This document shows, one piece after another, positions 48,107-58,960 of a stretch of 64,000 nucleotides of DNA. Below the pieces are notes generated by a model. The model made no database searches and was not told the DNA's origin. It saw only the letters and a list, made by a program, of their open reading frames with translations. Position numbers and translations under genes: made by a program. The DNA comes from Planctomycetaceae bacterium (GTDB lineage Bacteria; Planctomycetota; Planctomycetia; Planctomycetales; Planctomycetaceae). How positions within the stretch are numbered: position 1 is the first letter of the stretch; every line of letters begins with the position of its first letter. Where the stretch lies: contig CP051247.1 of NCBI GenBank assembly GCA_017795105.1, forward strand, positions 3,864,001 to 3,928,000, given 5' to 3'.

Positions 48107-48197
48107 ACGGATCTCTTCCGAATCTCTTACGGCGTGATGAAGACGATATATTCTGTAGCGGATCCGGACGGCCGGTCCGGTCGATCAGGATTTCAAA

Positions 48198-48704
48198 TTA
48201 CTTCTTGCAGCGGGTCAGCAGGTGCTCAGGCAGTGCCTGCGGCTGCTGAGCCTGATGCGGGTGCTCGCTGGTTGTGTACAGCTTCAAGCGTCCCAGCATC
48301 TGAGTGGCCAGCTTATTCTTCGGCAGCATCCGGCGAACCGCTTCTTCCAGGATCTTTTCCGGGTGCTTTTCCAGCATTTGCTCACCGGTGGTCACCTTGC
48401 GGCCGCTCGGATAACCGGTGTAGTGCTGGTATTCCTTCTTCGCCATCTTTGTGGTGAAGTTCGGATGCGTTTCGTGAGCAGCTTCCGGACCGGTGAAGCG
48501 GACCTTGTCAGCGTTGGTCACGACCACGTAATCGCCCGTATTCACGTGCGGCGTGTAGGTCGCCTTGTGCTTACCCATCAGAACCATGGCGATCGCGGAC
48601 GCGAAACGACCGACCACCTGGCCTTCGCCATCAATGTGATACCACTGCGGTTCGAAGGTTTCGTTCTTTGCGACCGACGTCCGCTGAACAATCTCTACTG
48701 CCAT
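48198..48704 (-). CDS. rplM: Large ribosomal subunit protein uL13
   Basis: A 168-residue protein, about 25 longer than usual. Core motifs: WYHIDGEGQVVGRFASAIAMVLMGKHK, YTPHVNTGDYVVVTNADKV, KEYQHYTGYPSGRK and AVRRMLPKNKLATQMLGRLKLY. The added C-terminal tail is His/Gln-rich (HPHQAQQPQALPEHLL). It binds 23S rRNA early in 50S assembly. First gene of the rplM-rpsI operon; a 530-base repeat-rich leader precedes it. Confidence 0.96.
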   Translation of the reverse strand: MAVEIVQRTSVAKNETFEPQWYHIDGEGQVVGRFASAIAMVLMGKHKATYTPHVNTGDYVVVTNADKVRFTGPEAAHETHPNFTTKMAKKEYQHYTGYPSGRKVTTGEQMLEKHPEKILEEAVRRMLPKNKLATQMLGRLKLYTTSEHPHQAQQPQALPEHLLTRCKK

Positions 48705-49242
48705 TTTGATTACTTCACTATGGGAGATCTATACCGCCACCCACGGGTGGCCAGATAACACCGCCACCGCACCGCCACCTCATGGTGGAACGCCGATATG
48801 GTGGAACGACGACGCCGCACTTCACGGTGAAAACACTCGACGGGTGTCAACAAACACTCGACAGTGAAAAACCGACACCTGCGGCTGGAAAGATACACAG
48901 TCCACCTGCCGGAACAAGCGACTGGCAGGGGAAATTGACGATTTTTGCAATGGAACGGCACAGGATAACGACTGCCGGATCAATGATCAATGCAGCCATG
49001 ACGGGATTTTTCCTGCAATTCCGGGCTGAGTACTGATCGGCGTTCCATCAGCCGGGACTCTTCATGAATTCCGACAGAAGTCGAAAGAAGTTCTCGGGCC
49101 CGGGAATGAAGGCTGGTGGACAAGATGGTGTGCGAGTGGTCCTGTTGTATGCCAGACTGCTCTTATGTGGAGGAAAACGAGAGCCCCGTGCCTGAACTCT
49201 CGCTGGCCTGGCAGTGGCACACAGTGGACGGGGCCACGATTC
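48705..49242 (-). promoter_or_regulatory. Long repeat-rich leader region of rplM-rpsI
   Basis: The 538 bases before rplM hold no supported gene. Near the start codon lie three CCGCCACC copies (48734-48741, 48761-48768, 48772-48779), two ATGGTGGAACG copies (48782-48792, 48798-48808) that pair with them (CCACC-TCAT-GGTGG hairpin at 48775-48788), and two AAACACTCGAC copies 21 bases apart (48831-48841, 48852-48862). A leader bound by uL13 would fit known ribosomal-protein autoregulation, but this is inferred. Confidence 0.45.
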
Positions 49243-50625
49243 CTAATTCTTGCGGCTCAGGCGATCGCCGGTTTCGCGGTCGAACTCATCCGGGCGGCGT
49301 TCTTCTGGGATCTCGTCGCCTGTTTCTTCGACCCACTGCTCCAACCGAGCCCGATGTTTCTCGAGCTGGCCCTGATACTTGGGATCGTTTGCCAGGTTGT
49401 TGAGTTCGTGAGGATCGTTGACAACGTCGTAGAGTTCCTCGCCCGGACGGGGCGTTTCGAAGGCAAACCGCTGATGTTCGTTGAGCTCGCCCTTTTCGTG
49501 CAGTTCACGCATCTTCTGGAAGGTGACGCTCTTCACCGCGTCCGCGGGTGGCATCTGAGGAATGTCGGTGTACTCAGTCTTGATGTAATTGAAGTAGAGC
49601 GAGTGGCAGGACCGTTGATGGTCGTCGTAGTCGTGCCAGTTGTGCTCGGCGAAAACGTATTCGCGGACAGCCGTGGTCGGGTCGCTGAACAATGGCAGAA
49701 TCGAGACGCCCTGGAAGGTTTCGCTGTTCTCGACGCCTGCGGCTTTGCAGAAGCTGGGAGCCAGATCGACCGTGCTCACGAGCTGTTCGCAGGTGCTGCC
49801 CGGCTTGATATGCCCCGGCCAGCGGGCGATGAACGGCGTCTTCACCCCGCTGTTGTAGATTGTCGTCTTGCAGCGGGGGAACGGGCGGCCGTTGTCGCTG
49901 ATGAAAATAATCAGCGTGTTCTCGGCCTGCTGCAGGCGTTCCAACGTCGCCATCACCTCACCGACATAGTGGTCGAGTCGGGAGATTTCGTCGTAATAAA
50001 GAGCCAGGTCCTCACGGACGATCGGAACATCCGGCAGATAGGGGGGGACGATGACATCTGAGTTCTTGTGAGGCTCCGGAATCGTATTTGGCTGGTAAGC
50101 CCGATGCGGATCGAACGAGGCCAGCCAGAGGAAAAACGGCTTCTCCTTTGGCGATTCCTCGATCGCTTTCACCCATTCGCCCGCTCCGCCGGAGTCTTTG
50201 GCGCCAGTGCCGTAGATCTTGTCGAAGCGGGTCTCGGTCGTCTTGCGGGGGTGCAGCTTCCCGGCCAGTGCCGTGTGATAGCCGGACTCGCGAAGAAGTT
50301 CCACGAAGGTTAGCTGATCGGCGGGCAGATCATTGTGCAGTTGATGAGCACCGCCGGTTGAATGCGGATAACGCCCGGTAATGATGCTGGAGCGGCTCGG
50401 GCTGCAGGAACTGCAGGTGAGGTATGCGTTGTCGAACCGCATTCCCTGACTAGCGAGCAGGCTCAGGTGCGGCGTTTTAATGTGCGGATGACCGTAAACG
50501 CTGCAATCGTTCCAGGCCATATCATCGGCAATGATTAGCACGACGTTGGGTCGCTTCGCCTCCTCGGCGGAAGCAGGGACGCAGGAAACAGCCAGGACAA
50601 TAAGAGCCAGAAATCGCAACAGCAT
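49243..50625 (-). CDS. Exported sulfatase
   Basis: Start set at ATG 50625 with AAGGA seven bases upstream; the frame is open to 51045 but that part overlaps the DCC gene. 460 residues: signal peptide about 1-20, metal Asp pair in IIADDMAWND, formylglycine motif CSPSR (Cys74) inside TCSSCSPSRSS, and DNGRPFPRCKT and GVKTPFIARW later. This shape (DDMAWND, SHSTGGAHQLH-like region) is shared by the heparan N-sulfatase-like group in planctomycetes. Substrate unknown. 56 bases downstream of the DCC gene, likely cotranscribed. Confidence 0.9.
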   Translation of the reverse strand: MLLRFLALIVLAVSCVPASAEEAKRPNVVLIIADDMAWNDCSVYGHPHIKTPHLSLLASQGMRFDNAYLTCSSCSPSRSSIITGRYPHSTGGAHQLHNDLPADQLTFVELLRESGYHTALAGKLHPRKTTETRFDKIYGTGAKDSGGAGEWVKAIEESPKEKPFFLWLASFDPHRAYQPNTIPEPHKNSDVIVPPYLPDVPIVREDLALYYDEISRLDHYVGEVMATLERLQQAENTLIIFISDNGRPFPRCKTTIYNSGVKTPFIARWPGHIKPGSTCEQLVSTVDLAPSFCKAAGVENSETFQGVSILPLFSDPTTAVREYVFAEHNWHDYDDHQRSCHSLYFNYIKTEYTDIPQMPPADAVKSVTFQKMRELHEKGELNEHQRFAFETPRPGEELYDVVNDPHELNNLANDPKYQGQLEKHRARLEQWVEETGDEIPEERRPDEFDRETGDRLSRKN

Positions 50626-50681
50626 CGGCAGATCCTTCTGGAGTGGTTCGCGAATCGGAGAATGAAGCTCGACGTCCCCGG

Positions 50682-51107
50682 TTACGGATAAAACCAGGAC
50701 CGTTCTTCCGGTGTGGGCAGCCGGCAGGCAGACTTCTTGCCGAAGATTCGATATCGAATTCGGGCAACGATTCGATAACCCACATCGCGCAGTGGCTTCG
50801 GAATCAGCCACAGCAGCGTGCCCAGCATACTCCACACGCCACCCAGTTCCCAGAGTACGCGCACGACTGCCGATGATTTCCGGAAGGTCTCCCCGTTTTT
50901 CACAAAGACGACACTTCTCAGATTCTCGATGTCGTCCTGTGTCGCGATCTGGGCGGCGGTCTCTCCCTGCAGCGGTGCGAAGCGGAAGACGTGCCGGCGG
51001 TCCCGGGCGACAATGAAATCGACAAACGCATTGCACATCCCGCAAACGCCATCGAAGAGCAGCAGGGGGTGTGTCGTGGTGTCAATCTCGGCAGGGGCCT
51101 GAGTCAT
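50682..51107 (-). CDS. DCC family thiol-disulfide oxidoreductase (DUF393)
   Basis: A 141-residue protein with the family signature LFDGVCGMCN near residue 18-27 and further conserved LQGETAAQI and SSAVVRVLWELGG segments. The CxxC pair suggests thiol-disulfide chemistry; no member has a firm physiological role known to me. Hydrophobic residues after 85 may lie at the membrane. It stands between punA and sulfatase 3 on the same strand. Confidence 0.88.
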   Translation of the reverse strand: MTQAPAEIDTTTHPLLLFDGVCGMCNAFVDFIVARDRRHVFRFAPLQGETAAQIATQDDIENLRSVVFVKNGETFRKSSAVVRVLWELGGVWSMLGTLLWLIPKPLRDVGYRIVARIRYRIFGKKSACRLPTPEERSWFYP

Positions 51108-51188
51108 GTCGGTGTCCGTTCGAAGAGGTGGCTTTCCTCTATTATAGCTCGAACGTCAACGCAGTGTGTAAAACCTGTGCGTTGAACA

Positions 51189-52040
51189 TCACGGGAAAAG
51201 CTCGCCCCGCATTGTTTTGCTTTCGTGGCGAATCAGTCCGTCGATGAGCACGCCCACGTTGCGGGAGGCACTGTCGGCGACGTTGATTACTTCCTGTCCG
51301 GACGTCGGAGTCAGAGCATCGGGCAGGCAGACATTCGTTACGGTCGAGAGTCCCACGACCCGCATGCCGGCGTGAATGGCGACGAGAGTTTCCGGCACCG
51401 TCGACATGCCGACGACATCGCCACCGATGGCACGGAAGAATCGGTACTCAGCTCGTGTCTCATAGTTCGGGCCCTTCACGCCCACATAGACGCCGCGATC
51501 AGCCGAAATGTTGTGATGCCGGGCCAGTTCGAGAGCCTTATCGCTCAAGGGGGGATCGTACGGGCTGCTCATATCCGGATAGCGCGGGCCGAGCTGGTCG
51601 TCGTTCCAGCCGGCAAGCGGGTTATCGCCCATGAGGTTGATATGATCGTCGAGCACGATGATCTGTCCGGGATGATGCTGCGGATGCATGCCGCCACTGG
51701 CGCTGGTGATGATCATTAGATCGACGCCGAGTGCATGCAGGACACGCACGGGGAAAGTGATTTCCTGCAGCGTGTAGCCTTCGTAGAAATGGAGGCGTCC
51801 CTGCAGAGCCACGACATCGGTCTGATGCCATTTTCCGCAGATCAGCTTGCCGGCGTGCCCCAGGGCCGTCGACGGGACGAAGTGCGGGAGTTCATCGAAC
51901 GTGAACGTCTCGGCTCGCTCCATGCGTTCGATGAGCTTGCCGAGTCCGGTTCCGCAGATGATGCCGATTCTCGGTTCGCGGCTCCAGCGGCTACGAATGT
52001 AGCTCACCGTTTCATCGATTCGTTCACGCAGTCCGTGCAT
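51189..52040 (-). CDS. punA: Purine nucleoside phosphorylase
   Basis: A 283-residue enzyme of the trimeric PNP type. Motifs: IICGTGLGKL (phosphate), ALGHAGKLICG, LQGRLHFYEGY, SASGGMHPQHHPGQI, GPNYETRAEYRF, VGMSTVPETLVA and STVTN. It splits purine nucleosides with phosphate into base and ribose 1-phosphate. The next gene, an aldolase, ends 32 bases before its start on the same strand, so cotranscription is likely. Confidence 0.95.
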   Translation of the reverse strand: MHGLRERIDETVSYIRSRWSREPRIGIICGTGLGKLIERMERAETFTFDELPHFVPSTALGHAGKLICGKWHQTDVVALQGRLHFYEGYTLQEITFPVRVLHALGVDLMIITSASGGMHPQHHPGQIIVLDDHINLMGDNPLAGWNDDQLGPRYPDMSSPYDPPLSDKALELARHHNISADRGVYVGVKGPNYETRAEYRFFRAIGGDVVGMSTVPETLVAIHAGMRVVGLSTVTNVCLPDALTPTSGQEVINVADSASRNVGVLIDGLIRHESKTMRGELFP

Positions 52041-52072
52041 GCTGCTTTCGGATCTCCACTGAGGTTGACTGA

Positions 52073-52717
52073 CTAATCCCGATACGGAGCGACCGCGTCC
52101 ACGAACTTCCTGGCCTGAGCTTCAATCGCTGCGAAGTCGCGATCCTTCAGCCACTGTTTTTTGAGCAAAGCCCCGCCGATGCCCACGGCACAAGCTCCGG
52201 CGTCGAAGAAGTCGGCAATCGTATCAAGATCGACGCCCCCGGTCGGCATCAGGCGAACCTGCGGCAGTGGTCCCCGTAAGTTTTTCAGATACTTCGGGCC
52301 GATCGGGTCGGACGGGAACAGCTTGACGATATCGGCTCCCGACTGCCAGGCGTGAACAATCTCGGTCGGCGTGAAGGCACCGGGAGCGATCGGCTTTCCG
52401 TATCGTTTCGCCATTTGAATGATGGAAACGTCGGTATGGGGCGAAACAATGAAGTCGGCTCCGGCGAGAATAACCATGCGGGCAGTCTCGGCATCCAGAA
52501 CCGTCCCGGCTCCCAGAGCGACATCTTCGGGTAACTGCTTGCGAGCCTCGGCCAGAATTTCCAGGGCATTGGGGACAGTCATTGTAATCTCAAGCGAGCG
52601 GATCCCGCCGGCTGCGATGGCCTGGCAGAGATCGACCAGCAGGTCAGACGACTCGACACGAAGTATGGCGACGATCCGTTCCGTCAGCAGTTTTTGCAGG
52701 GTTTCAGCGTGATTCAT
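52073..52717 (-). CDS. eda: KDPG/KHG aldolase
   Basis: Start set at ATG 52717 (214 residues, MNHAETLQKLL), with GAGGA nine bases upstream; the frame is open to 52816. A TIM-barrel class I aldolase: catalytic Glu in RSLEITMT, GTVLDAETA, FIVSPHTD, GAFTPTE, Schiff-base Lys in VKLFPSD and PTGGVDL. It splits 2-keto-3-deoxy-6-phosphogluconate (or 4-hydroxy-2-oxoglutarate) to pyruvate and an aldehyde. Upstream of punA with 32 bases between them. Confidence 0.93.
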   Translation of the reverse strand: MNHAETLQKLLTERIVAILRVESSDLLVDLCQAIAAGGIRSLEITMTVPNALEILAEARKQLPEDVALGAGTVLDAETARMVILAGADFIVSPHTDVSIIQMAKRYGKPIAPGAFTPTEIVHAWQSGADIVKLFPSDPIGPKYLKNLRGPLPQVRLMPTGGVDLDTIADFFDAGACAVGIGGALLKKQWLKDRDFAAIEAQARKFVDAVAPYRD

Positions 52718-52923
52718 GGGAGGAGATCCTCGCGATTCCGGAGTCGAGTTGTGTGGTTCATCGGTCGGCTTCCGCAGCATACCGGGTGGGGAAGCGTTTC
52801 GGAATCGTCTACGCATCGGAACAGGCTGCGATGCATATGACCATCATGCCGAGGCAGACGATCGCTCACAAACTCGAGCGACTCTCGACCGGAATGGTGA
52901 TTTCCCGGAAATGATCGACTACC

Positions 52924-54717
<1,794 letters not shown>

Positions 54718-54745
54718 CCTCTGTCCTGTTACCGGATTTCTCTCC

Positions 54746-55453
54746 ATGAAACGCGTGCCGTCGACTGTCTCTGCGATTTGTCTCGTCTCTCTACTGTGCA
54801 CGTCCGTCTTTGCAGAAGAGCGAGTCGAGACTCCGCTGGCCCAAGAGGGGAAGTCTCTCTTCTCCGATGACTTCGAGCGGGAGTCGCTGGGAGACTGGAA
54901 GGTGATCATTCCCGCCTTTGAGATCGAAGACGGTGTGTTGGTCGCCACGCAGGATCGAGCCGATCACGGTTCCGTCGGACGGATTTATCTGCCGATGAAG
55001 AACGTCGTTATGTCGTTCCGGTTCAATCTGGTCGACTCCTGGGGCTTCAATGTCGTCTTTGATGACAAGAACTACAAAGGCTCTCATGCAGGACACATCG
55101 CCCGAGTCGCGGTGACGCCGAAACAGATTCGTCTTGGCGACGACAAAGAAGGCATCATGCGGAATGATATCTTCGCGATGCGTCGCGATCCGAAGAAGAA
55201 GGCCGCCGCCGAGAAACTGCTCGAAGGTCGCGGCTCCAACGTGAAGGTCGATCTCGCTAAAGGGGAGTGGCACGAAATGACCATCGAACTCCTCGGCGAC
55301 GAGATGCGGGTCAGCCTCAACGGGAAAGCCATCGGCCACCTCCAGTCCTCCGGCTTGGCCCACCCGACGAAAGAAAGCGTCCACTTCACGGTCAATGGCA
55401 AAGAAGTCCGCTTCGACGACGTGCAGATTTGGGAAGCGAAGCCGGTTCAGTAG
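54746..55453 (+). CDS. Exported DUF1080-type (concanavalin-like) protein
   Basis: Start at ATG 54746. 235 residues: signal peptide about 1-22, then a single beta-sandwich domain with SDDFERESLGDWKV, FEIEDGVLVATQ, GSVGRIYLP, GEWHEMTIELLGDEMRVSLNGKAI and VRFDDVQIWEA, the typical DUF1080/3-keto-disaccharide hydrolase-like pattern. Such proteins are abundant in planctomycetes and are thought to act on or bind carbohydrate; catalytic residues cannot be judged here. Probably cotranscribed with the FHA kinase gene. Confidence 0.82.
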   Translation: MKRVPSTVSAICLVSLLCTSVFAEERVETPLAQEGKSLFSDDFERESLGDWKVIIPAFEIEDGVLVATQDRADHGSVGRIYLPMKNVVMSFRFNLVDSWGFNVVFDDKNYKGSHAGHIARVAVTPKQIRLGDDKEGIMRNDIFAMRRDPKKKAAAEKLLEGRGSNVKVDLAKGEWHEMTIELLGDEMRVSLNGKAIGHLQSSGLAHPTKESVHFTVNGKEVRFDDVQIWEAKPVQ

Positions 55454-55490
55454 CGGTCAAGCCATGAAAAAAACGGCGAAAACTTTGTGA

Positions 55491-55538
55491 GATTCCGGGC
55501 TTCGGAATCGTTTTCAGGGCAAACCCAACCTGAAAACG
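55491..55538 (+). promoter_or_regulatory. Two adjacent hairpins: terminator-like then leader hairpin
   Basis: GATTCCG (55491-55497) pairs with CGGAATC (55503-55509), followed by GTTTTC, a possible terminator of the DUF1080-like gene. The next hairpin, CGTTTTCAGG (55509-55518) with CCTGAAAACG (55529-55538), is perfect over 10 bp and shares base 55509. It ends eight bases before the GAGGGG Shine-Dalgarno of the next gene. Confidence 0.6.
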
Positions 55539-55556
55539 AACTTCCGAGGGGCCAAG

Positions 55557-58421
55557 ATGAAATTCTCACGTTCGCCACGCCGCTTTCACCGACTTGCAGG
55601 TCGAACCTCTGTTCTGGCGACAGCGGAAATCTGTGAAGCACGTTGTTTGCTGACCAGCTATTCGCTTGGAGAGTTGCCCAGCTCCTACTCGCACTCGAGT
55701 CCCAGTGACATTGACGCCTCGAATCGGAACAATACCTATCGCTTTAACTTGAACACGAGTTCAAATCTTCGCATCGCAGTGTGGGACATCGATGGGAACT
55801 CAGACGTTCGAGTCCAGTTATCGAATTCGAGTGGATTGGTACGTTCTGCGACGTTCAGCCGTATCGTCAATTCCCCGGTTCTCGAAATCGACGACGTGGA
55901 TCCCGGTGCGTACACGCTGACTATTCAAACGACTCGAAACTACAGTGAGGTCACAGATTATACGCTCTACATGGAGCGAGATGACCTCTCACCGCCTCCG
56001 TCAGATCGAGATGCGATACGTTCCGGAGCGAATCCACTAGGATCGATCACCGGAGTAGACGGTGCGACGGGCAGTGTCAATTTTTCCGATGACGAAGTCG
56101 ACTACTATCAGTTTAGGATAGAAGATGACGGCGATGTAAATATCCAATTAACTGGCCTGTCGAGTGATGTCGACGTTTATCTTGAAGACAGTACTGGCGA
56201 TCTTTCGCAACGCGGGCGTGTTCTCCGCCGTGGGGAAACGCGAAGTTCAACCGCGTTCGAGAACATTACGGCAACGAACCTGTCTGCAGGGGTCTATTAT
56301 GTTCGCATCGACAAATACTCCTCCGGGCAAACTGACTACAGCTTACGGATTGAATTCGAAGCGACGAATGATGACAGGACCCAAGCGACTGCAACGGACA
56401 TGGGAACGCTCTCAGGCTTGCAGAACACGACTGGGACCGTGGAGTATACGAACGACGAAGTCGATTACTTTCGCTTCGAACTGCTTGATGCTGGTAGCAT
56501 CAGAGTTCGCCTGAGTGGGCTTGCGTCGGATGTCGATGTGTACCTTGAGGATAACACCGGATCCGTGCTCGGTCGTGGAGAAAGGCGAGGAAGTACGCTA
56601 TCCGAAGATTTCACGGTTGAGGATTTAGCTGCAGGCGTTTATTACATCCGAGTCGACAAATATGCTTCAGGCGAGACTGGGTACGATCTTCAGGTCGAAC
56701 TCTTGGAGCCTAGTTTGCCTGACCTGGTGGGATCCTCATTCGTAGTCTCGGAGACTCAAGTTTCACCAGGGGATCACATTAACATCTCCTATCGTCTCCG
56801 AAATATTGGCGCATCTGCCGCTCAAGCAGTGGCTGTCGGCTTTTATCTGAGCCAAAATACGATAATCAGCGAATATGACTATCTCTTGGGGGCTGACGGC
56901 TACCAGTCTCTGGACGCCGGACAAACAGGAGGTATTGAATCGGTTTCGCTTCAACTGCCGGAGGCAAACAGTTCGTTCTGGTCCGGAGGCAGTGGCACCT
57001 TCTACATCGGAATGATCATTGATCCGAGTGACCGCATCGAAGAAGAAAGCAGTGCGAATAATCAAAATCGAGGAAACGGACTCGATCGCGATTCGATTAC
57101 GGTCACGGTGCTACCAAGCGGTCCGCGTACTCAGATTCTCGGTTTTTCCAACGGACGCTGGTGGGCCAGTGGCGACGATGGCAGCGGCGGCTATCAGAAC
57201 TTCGAGATCACTGGGCTTCCGGCTGTTGAGCCGCGAATGACGCTCACGGGCGACTTCAATGGCAACGGGCGGGATGATCTCGCCATCTGGCTGCCGAATG
57301 GCGAATGGCATGTGGCCAGTGTCGCTGCGAATGGAACGGTCAGTGTCAGCCATTGGACAACGTGGCGAACGAGCAATGTCAAAGAAATTCATGTCGGCGA
57401 TTTCAATGATGACGGGCGGGACGACTTGATCGGCCTGTTCAAGCAGGGAGGCCGAAACCGTGGCCGCTGGTGGGCCGGGTTGTCGACTGGCTCGAAGTTC
57501 CAGAATCGATCCTGGGGTGACTACGGGAACTACTCGGGCATTGCCAGTGTGCAGGTTGGCAATTTCGACGGAGTGAAAGGGGACGACCTGACCGTCATCG
57601 CGAGTTCGGGCGTGCTCTGGATGTATAAAACGAGCAACTCCCGGTTTCAGTACCTCAATGCGGGCCGCTGGTCGATGTCCGGTGACTTGAGTCATACTCA
57701 AGTCGGCGATTTCAACGGAGACAATCGGCTCGATGTGGTCGGGATCCTCGGCGGTGGATCCAATCGGACGATTCAGGTCGCCAAGTCGGTTGGGCCGGCC
57801 AATGGTTTCCACTCGGGCAACTGGTCGAATCTCACGGTCTCTCAGTCGCTGGACGGAGTTGTTGTCGGGGACTTCGACGTTGATGGGCGAGACGATGTCG
57901 GGGTACTGTTGAATGGCACGGAGGTCTGGTTTGGTGATTCAAACGGGCAGAAGTTTGCTCTGCAGTATCTCTCCGACTGGTCAGCGGCTGCCGGAGGCGT
58001 CACTCATCTCACGGCTGGGGATACCAACGGCGACGGCCGGGCCGATGTTTTTGGTCGTATGGCCAACGGATATTGGAGAGCGTTGGAATCCGGAAGTACC
58101 GGCGTGACTGACCGGCAGTTGAGTTACTGGTCGGTCGGCGGGACGTGGAGTCAGATCCAGACTGGCTACTTCACGAACACTCCCCCGGCAGCGACGGCTA
58201 TTCCGGCGGTCCCGGCTGGCGGAAGCAGTCTTGAGGAATTGCACTCCGACGGCGTGAATGCTTCACGATGGTCCTCAGAGACCGCGAAAATCAGTTTCAC
58301 TTCTGATGAATCTGAGGAACGCGACATGCCGCTGACGCATTCGTATGACGAGGATCAACTGGACGAATTCGCGGCGGAGGAACTGACTGATCTGATCGCG
58401 GGTCTGGCGGTTGCCTCGTAG
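55557..58421 (+). CDS. Large exported PPC/CARDB/FG-GAP repeat protein
   Basis: A 954-residue secreted or surface protein with GAGGGG five bases before ATG. The N terminus has a basic lead and CEARCLLTS at about 28-36, a degenerate LEPR-XLL export-type motif of planctomycetes. Then three PPC-like beta domains (about 40-140, 155-270, 280-385; DVDVYLED and GVYYVRIDKYSSG patterns), a CARDB domain (about 390-525), and six FG-GAP/VCBS-type repeats (about 530-860; GDFNGNGRDDL, GDFNDDGRDDL, GDFDVDGRDDV and related) that probably bind Ca2+. The end is acidic. Likely cell-surface adhesion or matrix; no catalytic domain seen. Confidence 0.9.
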   Translation: MKFSRSPRRFHRLAGRTSVLATAEICEARCLLTSYSLGELPSSYSHSSPSDIDASNRNNTYRFNLNTSSNLRIAVWDIDGNSDVRVQLSNSSGLVRSATFSRIVNSPVLEIDDVDPGAYTLTIQTTRNYSEVTDYTLYMERDDLSPPPSDRDAIRSGANPLGSITGVDGATGSVNFSDDEVDYYQFRIEDDGDVNIQLTGLSSDVDVYLEDSTGDLSQRGRVLRRGETRSSTAFENITATNLSAGVYYVRIDKYSSGQTDYSLRIEFEATNDDRTQATATDMGTLSGLQNTTGTVEYTNDEVDYFRFELLDAGSIRVRLSGLASDVDVYLEDNTGSVLGRGERRGSTLSEDFTVEDLAAGVYYIRVDKYASGETGYDLQVELLEPSLPDLVGSSFVVSETQVSPGDHINISYRLRNIGASAAQAVAVGFYLSQNTIISEYDYLLGADGYQSLDAGQTGGIESVSLQLPEANSSFWSGGSGTFYIGMIIDPSDRIEEESSANNQNRGNGLDRDSITVTVLPSGPRTQILGFSNGRWWASGDDGSGGYQNFEITGLPAVEPRMTLTGDFNGNGRDDLAIWLPNGEWHVASVAANGTVSVSHWTTWRTSNVKEIHVGDFNDDGRDDLIGLFKQGGRNRGRWWAGLSTGSKFQNRSWGDYGNYSGIASVQVGNFDGVKGDDLTVIASSGVLWMYKTSNSRFQYLNAGRWSMSGDLSHTQVGDFNGDNRLDVVGILGGGSNRTIQVAKSVGPANGFHSGNWSNLTVSQSLDGVVVGDFDVDGRDDVGVLLNGTEVWFGDSNGQKFALQYLSDWSAAAGGVTHLTAGDTNGDGRADVFGRMANGYWRALESGSTGVTDRQLSYWSVGGTWSQIQTGYFTNTPPAATAIPAVPAGGSSLEELHSDGVNASRWSSETAKISFTSDESEERDMPLTHSYDEDQLDEFAAEELTDLIAGLAVAS

Positions 58422-58466
58422 TCCATCGTTGCGTTCGTCGGTCCGGATCGATGAACGCAGAGCAGG

Positions 58467-58509
58467 AAAACCGCGGCGACGGGCAGGTCGAGCCGCGGTT
58501 TTCTTTTTT
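58467..58509 (+). terminator. Terminator of the large exported-protein gene
   Basis: AAAACCGCGGC (58467-58477) pairs with GCCGCGGTTTT (58492-58502), followed by C and TTTTTT. It lies 46 bases after the stop codon on the plus strand. Confidence 0.88.
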
Positions 58510-58537
58510 GCTTCGTCGCGGATCCCCAGGTGAAAAT

Positions 58538-58576
58538 AAAAAAGCCCATGCGTCTCTTGAACGCATGGGCTTTTTT
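58538..58576 (-). terminator. Terminator of the tRNA-Ser gene (bidirectional)
   Basis: A 16-bp stem (58538-58553 with 58561-58576, core AGCCCATGCGT) with runs of A and T at its ends and a seven-base loop. It lies directly after the tRNA-Ser 3' end on the minus strand. Confidence 0.88.
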
Positions 58577-58578
58577 AG

Positions 58579-58665
<87 letters not shown>

Positions 58666-58726
58666 GTGTGAGAACGCGGACACGCCTGAATGTTCGGCGT
58701 TCACCGTTTCTCAGTCGGCGACGCGA

Positions 58727-58960
58727 TTATTCGTCGCCCGAATCGTCGCCTTCAGCTGAGTTGCCGCGAGTTTCCAGATCACGAGCCGCTTCGATACGGC
58801 TCTGGATCTTTTTGCAGGATGCGTTGAGGGCACGCCAGCGAGGATTCTTTTTGAAATCCTGCTCTCCAACGCCTTGAGAAGCAAGTTCTTTTTGCCACAG
58901 TTCCCGGGAATTCTCCGCGAGTTTCAAGGAACGTTCCAGTCGATCCGGCTTCAAAGGCAT
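58727..58960 (-). CDS. Small conserved hypothetical protein
   Basis: A 77-residue charged helical protein with GGGA eight bases before its ATG. It has a KNPRWRALNASCKKIQSRI segment in the second half and an acidic end. No membrane segment or signal peptide. I believe similar short proteins with a KNPxWR motif occur across planctomycetes; the role is unknown. It lies beside tRNA-Ser on the same strand. Confidence 0.78.
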   Translation of the reverse strand: MPLKPDRLERSLKLAENSRELWQKELASQGVGEQDFKKNPRWRALNASCKKIQSRIEAARDLETRGNSAEGDDSGDE

